Source: Acinetobacter sp. 10FS3-1 (GTDB taxonomy: Bacteria; Pseudomonadota; Gammaproteobacteria; Pseudomonadales; Moraxellaceae). Taken from it: a DNA stretch of 9,137 bases. The notes below the pieces were generated by a model. That model saw only the letters and a list, made by a program, of their open reading frames with translations. It had not been told where the DNA came from and ran no database searches. A program made the translations under genes and the position numbers. The DNA is taken from assembly GCF_013343215.1 (NCBI RefSeq), contig NZ_CP039153.1:1-9137 (forward strand). Direction: 5' to 3'. Shown here piece by piece: positions 4,648 to 9,137 of this stretch (within the stretch, counting starts at the first letter, position 1; each line of letters starts with the position of its first letter).

Positions 4648-5971
4648 GATGTTTACCTTTCATCGACTCTAACCAACTCAAAGCTATAGTTCGTTTATCT
4701 TCACTAGATAAAGGATTCTTAACGAATCTATCAACTATACCTTTTGTAACTAGATCACCTAATGGTCCTTGGGATACAAGACCAACATAATCATCAAGTT
4801 CAGATAATCTTGTTAAACAGCTATGACCTTTTTCTTTATCTCTATAAGCAAAAGACACGTACTCTAAAGCTTCATTAGGCACTCCATCCATCAGAGCTGG
4901 ATTGTGAGTTGTAATCAATAACTTTATTTTATTATCCCTAGCATATTCATATATCTGATTTAAAAGTATTTTTGCTTTATTTGGATGTATACCATTATCT
5001 AATTCTTCAAATACTAAAAGAGAACCTGGTTTAGCTGTCATCAGTGCAGCAGCAATAGCAAGAACCCGCACAGTACCATCTGACAGTAACTCTATTGACC
5101 ATTTCTTAGATGAATTCTCATCACCAAAACTTTCTTCGAGTTCAACAGAAAAACGTTCTCGATTATCTTCGAAAAAACTTATACCAACAAATTTTTGTTC
5201 AGGAAGATTTTTTATGAAGTCTAAGACTTGATCTATTTTCCCTTCCATTTCTAAGTTTTTTAAAACACCTGATAAATTTGATCCTTTAAAATTTAAATTA
5301 GGAGTTATTCTTGAAAACGATCGCATTGAACTAGGAACAAAATCAAAGAATTGAATAGACTTTAAATCATCTAAACATTGATCAATTAATAAAATTTGTT
5401 CATCAACACTAAATGCTCCTTTCTCATCATTGCCAAAGTTTTCAGTTATTAAATTAAGAATATTGTTAATGTTTGGCAATATTGCCATTTTATTTTTTGG
5501 ATGAAAATTAAAAGATCTAGATGGCGAACCTTTGGGTGTATTAGGCTTGATTTTTACTTTCAAAAAACCTTGTTTGCTCTCATCCTTATTTTCAATTGTT
5601 TCGTAAATTACTTTTTTACCTATGGTTAATTTTTCATTTACCAATGATATTGATTCATTATCAAAAATTTTTATAGAAAAGCTATATTGAACTTTATTAT
5701 CGAAATTCATTTTCAAGGTCATAGGAATATGTTCACACATATAGACTAGATCGTGAAAATCACCTCTAAACCATTTATCTGATTCTTCTAGTTTATTTTG
5801 AATAGAATCTAGATCCACTCCTGATATAAACCATTTAATTAGTCTTAAAGCTTCAATAATATTCGACTTACCAGCAGCATTAGCTCCAATTAGCAAGTTT
5901 AAAGGGCCTAATGCTAAGCTTTGTTCAGCGCTATAACTTTTGAAATTTTCTAAACTTATACTTTTCAGCAT
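4640..5971 (-). CDS. RecF/OLD-like AAA ATPase (AAA_21 type)
   Basis: 443-residue ABC/SMC-like ATPase. The N-terminus LKSISLENFKSY is the usual first strand of this class. Walker A is GANAAGKS (29-36). The signature-like segment is LLSDGT (296-301). Walker B is LLVFEELDNGIHP (318-330). The switch histidine is H356 in LLITTHNP. The region between (about 50-290) is a variable insertion, probably helical arms. There is no C-terminal TOPRIM nuclease, so it is not an OLD protein; the nuclease function seems to be supplied by the overlapping PIN gene. Similar ATPase-plus-effector pairs (PARIS, Septu, AbiL/RloAB) act in phage defence, with the ATPase as sensor. The ATG start is set by the conserved N-terminus; the Shine-Dalgarno is weak. 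It is the first gene of the operon, just inside pdif site 4. Confidence 0.88.
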   Translation of the reverse strand: MLKSISLENFKSYSAEQSLALGPLNLLIGANAAGKSNIIEALRLIKWFISGVDLDSIQNKLEESDKWFRGDFHDLVYMCEHIPMTLKMNFDNKVQYSFSIKIFDNESISLVNEKLTIGKKVIYETIENKDESKQGFLKVKIKPNTPKGSPSRSFNFHPKNKMAILPNINNILNLITENFGNDEKGAFSVDEQILLIDQCLDDLKSIQFFDFVPSSMRSFSRITPNLNFKGSNLSGVLKNLEMEGKIDQVLDFIKNLPEQKFVGISFFEDNRERFSVELEESFGDENSSKKWSIELLSDGTVRVLAIAAALMTAKPGSLLVFEELDNGIHPNKAKILLNQIYEYARDNKIKLLITTHNPALMDGVPNEALEYVSFAYRDKEKGHSCLTRLSELDDYVGLVSQGPLGDLVTKGIVDRFVKNPLSSEDKRTIALSWLESMKGKHRE

Positions 5972-6054
5972 TCAAATAGACCAATTTTAATAAAAACAAT
6001 AAGAATGATAAGAATATCAAAATTACGGTGATCTTAGGTGAAAATTAGTAATCC

Positions 6055-6076
6055 GATAATTTTTATCAAAATTATC
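6055..6076. promoter_or_regulatory. Inverted repeat upstream of the ATPase-PIN operon
   Basis: GATAATTTT (6055-6063) and AAAATTATC (6068-6076) form a perfect 9-bp inverted repeat with a 4-base centre, about 85 bp upstream of the ATPase start and 5 bp from pdif site 4. It is AT-rich, with several TTGATA hexamers on the minus strand nearby but no well-spaced promoter I can name. It is a possible operator; its AT-rich composition makes chance occurrence plausible. Confidence 0.35.
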
Positions 6077-6081
6077 AACTG

Positions 6082-6109
6082 ATTTAACATAAAACTTCTT
6101 ATATGAAAT
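6082..6109 (-). other. pdif site 4, D-to-C orientation
   Basis: On the plus strand: XerD half ATTTAACATAA (6082-6092, identical to site 2), spacer AACTTC, XerC half TTATATGAAAT (6099-6109, one change from site 2). It closes the ATPase-PIN cassette and separates cargo from the mobilisation block. Confidence 0.85.
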
Positions 6110-6116
6110 TTAGAAC

Positions 6117-6491
6117 TTATCCCTTAAAAAAATCATTAAAAAGCTCTTTATCTTTCTGTCTATTTTCTTCTGTCTTACTTTCCGCACTTAAAAACTGCTC
6201 AAAATCAGCCCATTGATGTTTAAAAGATTCATCATTCTTAAATTTATTCAAAACCCAAGCGCCAAGCAAAATTTTCCGTCTAGTTTCATTTTTCCGTTCT
6301 TGGGCTTTTGCTTCGCTTAAAAGTTTTTGCTGTTTGAGTTTAAGCTCATTCTGTTTCTGTTTTGCCTGTTCTAAGATCTGCTCTTGTTCTTTTTTTAAAT
6401 ACTCAATTTGCTCTTGCAGGGATAATTTTTTCTGCTGTGCTTTGGTGAGTTTCTTTAAAACTGCATCTTTCTTTTCTTGAATATCTGACAT
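6117..6491 (-). CDS. Mobilisation accessory protein (MobC/TraD-like, MOBQ)
   Basis: 124-residue, highly charged protein divergent from the relaxase across oriT, the usual place of the MOBQ accessory factor that helps the relaxase open oriT. Residues 3-68 form a long coiled-coil rich in K, Q and E. Residues 71-81 (RRKILLGAWVL) match the R-[RK]-x-I-x-L-G-A-x-x-L core of the TraD/MobC conjugal-transfer domain. The last 40 residues are charged and end DFFKG. The ATG start is the first in frame after the oriT region; the Shine-Dalgarno is weak. The function is assigned from the motif plus position. Its stop is only 8 bp from pdif site 4. Confidence 0.7.
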   Translation of the reverse strand: MSDIQEKKDAVLKKLTKAQQKKLSLQEQIEYLKKEQEQILEQAKQKQNELKLKQQKLLSEAKAQERKNETRRKILLGAWVLNKFKNDESFKHQWADFEQFLSAESKTEENRQKDKELFNDFFKG

Positions 6492-6595
6492 AGTATTAAA
6501 CCGTGATGATCAATAATCAAACATCATCATAGAGTCAAAAAACAAAGCGAGCAATATCAAACGTAGCGAAGCGAAGTTTTCCCGGAGTGAAACGA

Positions 6596-6637
6596 AGGGC
6601 GCACTTACCCATTTTTATCATTTCATTCAAAAGTGGG
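6596..6637 (-). other. oriT: oriT with an RSF1010/R1162-type nic region
   Basis: On the minus strand the core TAAGTGCGCCCT (plus 6596-6607) matches the R1162/RSF1010 nic core. It is immediately preceded, as in R1162, by an imperfect inverted repeat: plus-strand CCCATTTTT (6608-6616) and AAAAGTGGG (6629-6637), with one mismatch and a 12-bp spacer. By analogy the nick falls between plus positions 6599 and 6600, on the minus strand. It lies between the divergent mobilisation genes. Confidence 0.88.
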
Positions 6638-6644
6638 CGTTGCG

Positions 6645-6661
6645 ACAGGGGTTTCCCCTGT
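6645..6661. repeat. Hairpin ACAGGGG/CCCCTGT next to oriT
   Basis: A perfect 7-bp inverted repeat with a TTT loop, 7 bp from the oriT inverted repeat, on the relaxase side. A similar but shorter element (ACAGG/CCTGT) lies near 8683 behind mobA. Confidence 0.65.
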
Positions 6662-6689
6662 ACCCCATGACCTCGCTTTAGCATGGTCA

Positions 6690-6708
6690 GCAACTTTTTC
6701 AAAGTTGC
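6690..6708. repeat. Hairpin GCAACTTT/AAAGTTGC in the mobA leader
   Basis: A perfect 8-bp inverted repeat with a TTC loop, 42 bp before the mobA start. It is a candidate binding site or attenuator for relaxase expression. Confidence 0.6.
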
Positions 6709-6749
6709 AAAAATCAAAACCACGGTATGCAGAAATTTAGGTTTTTAAA

Positions 6750-8504
6750 GTGGCAATTTTTCATTTGAATGAAAGCAACATCTCACGAAGTGACGGACGT
6801 TCAGCCGTTGCTTGTGCTGCTTATCGTGCCTGTGAAAAATTAGAGGATCTGACTTTTGGAAAGACTCAGGACTACACTAAAAAAAAGGGACTTGCATACA
6901 AAAATATTTATGCACCAGAACATACCAATACAAAACTTTTAGACCGTCAAACACTTTGGAATACAGTAGAAAAAAAAGAATTCAATGCCAATGGCTCAAT
7001 GAAAGCCAATGCACGACTCGCCAAAGAATATATCTGTGCTTTACCACATGAATTAACAGATGCAGAACGCATAAAAATCGTTGATGACTTTTGCCGAGAC
7101 TTTGTGAACAAGCACAATGTTATTGTCGATGCCTGCATCCATGCACCACATGAACATAACGATGAAACCAATAATAAAAACTATCACGTACACATGATGT
7201 TCACTACCAGACTCATCAATGAAAAAGGCGAATTAGGAAAGAAACAAAGAATCTTCAACGACCATGGTCCCGAGATCCTGAAGGACAGCCGAGCAACTTT
7301 TGCCAATGTTGTAAACACAGTATTGGAAAATGCCGGACTAGACGAACGCATCGACCACCGGAGTTACAAGGATCAGGGCTTAGACTTTCTTGAACCCACT
7401 CATCATGAAGGGCATGAAGCTACAGCACTTCGCAGACAATATGACGAGGAACAAAAAAGACCGCTTGAAGAACGTAACACTGAAATTGTGCTACCAAGAA
7501 TTGCACTTGAAAATGATGCAATCAAAGCCAAAAATTTAGATGCTGCACGAGAATACCAACAGATCATCAAGGGCCTTGATCAAGAAATTATTGTTCCAAG
7601 TCGATTAGAAGATCAGATTCCCCAGCTGGAAAACGAACTTCAGTTAACCGAAGCAGAAGAAAAAGAGCTTTTAGCAGAATTAGTAAATCTCAACCTAGAA
7701 GAAGAACGCCTGCAAGAACAACAGGTTCAACAGATCGACAACGCATATGATGACTTCATCCGGTGCCAGGATATTTATGCAGAATTTGCCAATCAGTTTT
7801 ACACCATTCAAAGCAATGCTGCTGATAATCAAAAGCAGATTGAATCAAATCTCACCAAGACAAAACGATGGTTAGCAGAAAACAAAAGCGATTTTTACTT
7901 ACATACCAATAATTTGTTTTATGACTCTTATCATCATACTTACAGAGATATAAAAAAACCTGATTTTTATGCGACTGAAAAATCAGTAGAACAGGCAAAA
8001 AATGAGAACTGGAGAGAATACGCAACCGAGGTCGAACAACTTGCTAAAGAATACGATATTGAGAATGTTGTCCAACGCTTAGGCCAATGCTCAGAGATAC
8101 TGGAAAATAATGGGATTGAACGACCAACGATAAAACCCTCGTTTTGGCAGAAGCTAAAACGAGAGTACGTTCATTCATTCGATACCCTACATGATTTTAA
8201 TGATGATATGAGTCCCCTCCTTAAAGCAAAACGGGCAGATGATCTCAAAATTGAACAAGAAAGAATGCAGCAAGTACGCCAAGCGGAAGTAGATCGCCAA
8301 CGAAGAATTGAAAATGATCGCAGAGAAAGTGAATTTAGAGAGCAATTACGTAAAGAACGAGAGCAAAAAGAACAACGCTATGAACAAGAAAGACACGAAC
8401 GAGAACATTTGGCATTTTTAAAACGCCAAGAATTGGAAAAACAGCAGAAAAATGAGCCTAAAAAACCAGAAAATGAAAATAACAACGATTACCGACCTTG
8501 GTGA
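6750..8504 (+). CDS. mobA: MobA/MobL-family (MOBQ) relaxase
   Basis: 584-residue relaxase that nicks oriT and pilots the strand during transfer. The start is GTG, fixed by the invariant N-terminus MAIFHLNESNISRSDGRSAV. Motif I has the catalytic tyrosine Y25 (CAAYRAC). A conserved KEYICALP segment is at 92-99. The metal-binding histidines are in HAPHEH (131-136) and NYHVHMMFTTR (H146, H148). Residues after about 230 are not conserved relaxase: coiled-coils at about 280-330 and a very charged R/E/Q-rich tail (500-570). It lacks the primase domain found in RSF1010 MobA, which is longer (about 709 aa). The Shine-Dalgarno (TAGGT) is weak, and the promoter must overlap the oriT region, suggesting repression by the relaxosome. 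No coupling protein or type IV secretion genes are present, so transfer needs a helper. Confidence 0.93.
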   Translation: MAIFHLNESNISRSDGRSAVACAAYRACEKLEDLTFGKTQDYTKKKGLAYKNIYAPEHTNTKLLDRQTLWNTVEKKEFNANGSMKANARLAKEYICALPHELTDAERIKIVDDFCRDFVNKHNVIVDACIHAPHEHNDETNNKNYHVHMMFTTRLINEKGELGKKQRIFNDHGPEILKDSRATFANVVNTVLENAGLDERIDHRSYKDQGLDFLEPTHHEGHEATALRRQYDEEQKRPLEERNTEIVLPRIALENDAIKAKNLDAAREYQQIIKGLDQEIIVPSRLEDQIPQLENELQLTEAEEKELLAELVNLNLEEERLQEQQVQQIDNAYDDFIRCQDIYAEFANQFYTIQSNAADNQKQIESNLTKTKRWLAENKSDFYLHTNNLFYDSYHHTYRDIKKPDFYATEKSVEQAKNENWREYATEVEQLAKEYDIENVVQRLGQCSEILENNGIERPTIKPSFWQKLKREYVHSFDTLHDFNDDMSPLLKAKRADDLKIEQERMQQVRQAEVDRQRRIENDRRESEFREQLRKEREQKEQRYEQERHEREHLAFLKRQELEKQQKNEPKKPENENNNDYRPW

Positions 8505-8751
8505 ATGCTGTTTAAACGCAAAAAAATAGGGTTTTTAGCGATGTTTTGCTAAACCACAGTAAGATTATAGTTGAGTTAAGAAAAAACTCTTAAATCGCAA
8601 ATGAGAGCATTTAGCGAGTGTCTACGAGCGAACTACAGGGATCTAAATTTTTTCACCTGTTTTTCCCTGATTACAGGCTCCCCTGTGTATCAAGAACTCA
8701 GAATCAGAGCATCCCGAATGGGTGCGAACTGATTACGGTGGCTTTATGTCG

Positions 8752-8868
8752 AGCGAAGCGAGTGAAAAAGTTCTATGAGCGAAGCGAATTCCTAGTTGCT
8801 TTTCTTTTTTAAAAAGTCACGAAATTTTAAGCCAAAAATTGCCCCTACGAACTGAGCGAAAGCGAAGT
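8752..8868 (+). repeat. AGCGAAGCGA repeat cluster
   Basis: Copies at 8752-8761 and 8778-8788, and a variant with one extra A (AGCGAAAGCGAAGTT) at 8855-8869. An identical AGCGAAGCGAA lies at 6565-6575 on the other side of mobA, near oriT. GCGTAGCGAA also occurs on both sides (within 6562-6570 and at 8883). Confidence 0.65.
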
Positions 8869-8909
8869 TCAATAGAGTTTGAGCGTAGCGAAAACATAGG
8901 GCAATTTTT
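8834..8909 (+). terminator. Large stem-loop, possible mobA terminator
   Basis: AAAAATTGCCC (8834-8844) pairs perfectly with GGGCAATTTTT (8899-8909). Inside, CTACG (8845-8849) can pair with CGTAG (8884-8888), or GAACT (8849-8853) with AGTTC (8866-8870). The outer arm ends in five T residues. The 54-nt loop is long for an intrinsic terminator, so a structured RNA or protein-binding element is an alternative. Confidence 0.45.
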
Positions 8910-8994
8910 CCTTGCCTGGGCTTTTAATTATTTTAAAGTTTTTAAATGCTTTTAGGTAAGCTGAAAGCCTTGTAAATAAAGGCTTCTAGACTTC

Positions 8995-9081
8995 ATATGA
9001 CACCGTTTACCTTGCAATATGACACCGTTTACCTTGCAATATGACACCGTTTACCTTGCAATATGACACCGTTTACCTTGC
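8995..9081 (+). repeat. Four tandem 22-bp iterons
   Basis: Units start at 8995, 9017, 9039 and 9061, with no spacer. Each contains TATGACACCGTTTACCTTGC. The first three are identical over 22 bp and the fourth over 21 bp. They are the expected Rep binding sites, and a 22-bp period (about two helical turns) places Rep on one face of the DNA. Confidence 0.97.
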
Positions 9082-9103
9082 TTATAGCACTAAAATTAAT
9101 TAA

Positions 9104-9112
9104 GGTGTCATA
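9104..9112 (-). promoter_or_regulatory. Inverted half-iteron near the rep start
   Basis: GGTGTCATA is the exact reverse complement of iteron bases 2-10 (TATGACACC). It lies 25 bp before the rep ATG if circular, where bound Rep could repress its own promoter. TAATAA/TAATAC hexamers nearby are weak -10 candidates. Confidence 0.6.
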
Positions 9113-9137
9113 GCATAATAAATAATACTGGTGCTTC

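Larger units (their letters stand above)
8505..8927. other. Intergenic region behind mobA: repeats and stem-loops, no convincing gene
   Basis: About 420 bp with no coding signal I trust. It holds a TTTAGC/GCTAAA hairpin (8534-8553), an AT hairpin TTAAGA/TCTTAA (8576-8593), an ACAGG/CCTGT hairpin near 8683, three AGCGAAGCGA-type repeats and a large stem-loop (8834-8909). One or more of these probably terminates mobA. Confidence 0.6.
8928..9112 (+). other. oriV: Replication origin (oriV): AT-rich stretch, iterons, inverted half-iteron
   Basis: An AT-rich stretch (8929-8955) that could serve as the unwinding element, an AAGCCTT/AAGGCTT inverted repeat (8965-8985), four iterons (8995-9081) and an inverted partial iteron (9104-9112). 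If the molecule is circular this lies directly upstream of rep, as usual for Rep_3 plasmids. Confidence 0.85.

Noticed and set aside
6535..6723. 62-codon minus-strand ORF across the oriT region
   Set aside because: It lies over the oriT core and hairpins, has no Shine-Dalgarno and no recognisable domain; its composition is dictated by the oriT sequence.
8618..8812. 64-codon plus-strand ORF behind mobA
   Set aside because: GTG start with no Shine-Dalgarno, covers the GCGAA repeats and a hairpin, and its product looks like random translation with no domain.
8995..9081. Tandem repeats as a possible CRISPR array
   Set aside because: The 22-bp units are contiguous with no spacers and have the iteron position and period.

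Overview
This window reads as a complete small mobilisable plasmid from Acinetobacter. It is probably a closed circle cut at the first base of the replication gene, because the iterons that belong upstream of that gene lie at the far end. The host call rests on four things: the Rep_3 protein with an adjacent helix-turn-helix partner and 22-bp iterons, the four XerC/XerD (pdif) sites typical of Acinetobacter plasmids, the HigBA pair, and AT-rich DNA. Circularity and host are inferences; the motifs are read directly.

Replication block (1-1786 and 8928-9137). It holds rep, an overlapping HTH/coiled-coil gene of the RepM type, a 47-codon small membrane-protein ORF and a strong terminator. The origin at the other end has an AT-rich stretch, four 22-bp iterons and an inverted half-iteron next to the rep start.

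Cargo block (1829-6109). Four pdif-like sites (1829, 2896, 4111, 6082) alternate in orientation and cut this stretch into three cassettes. Cassette 1 is an SMR-family drug/quaternary-ammonium efflux pump followed immediately by a TetR-family regulator, with a candidate operator upstream. Cassette 2 is a HigB-HigA toxin-antitoxin pair, preceded by an approximately 200-nt non-coding stretch. That stretch contains five AGGA motifs, at least three of them in clear hairpin loops, and ends in an intrinsic terminator; it looks like a small RNA, possibly a CsrA/RsmA sponge or a C4-like antisense RNA. A pair of perfect inverted DnaA boxes lies just upstream. Cassette 3, on the minus strand, is a two-gene operon of a RecF/OLD-like AAA ATPase and a PIN-domain nuclease with all acidic catalytic residues. 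It is a candidate anti-phage or toxin-antitoxin system.

Mobilisation block (6117-8909). A coiled-coil accessory protein (MobC/TraD-like, minus strand) and a MobA/MobL (MOBQ) relaxase (plus strand) diverge from an oriT whose core matches that of RSF1010/R1162. Behind mobA lies about 490 bp without a convincing gene, holding AGCGAAGCGA-type repeats and stem-loops.

The plasmid encodes replication initiation and a relaxase but no mating-pair apparatus, so it should depend on a helper for transfer. The pdif sites suggest that its cargo was assembled by host Xer recombination. The toxin-antitoxin and ATPase-PIN cassettes probably support maintenance or defence, and the SMR pump gives a selectable trait.
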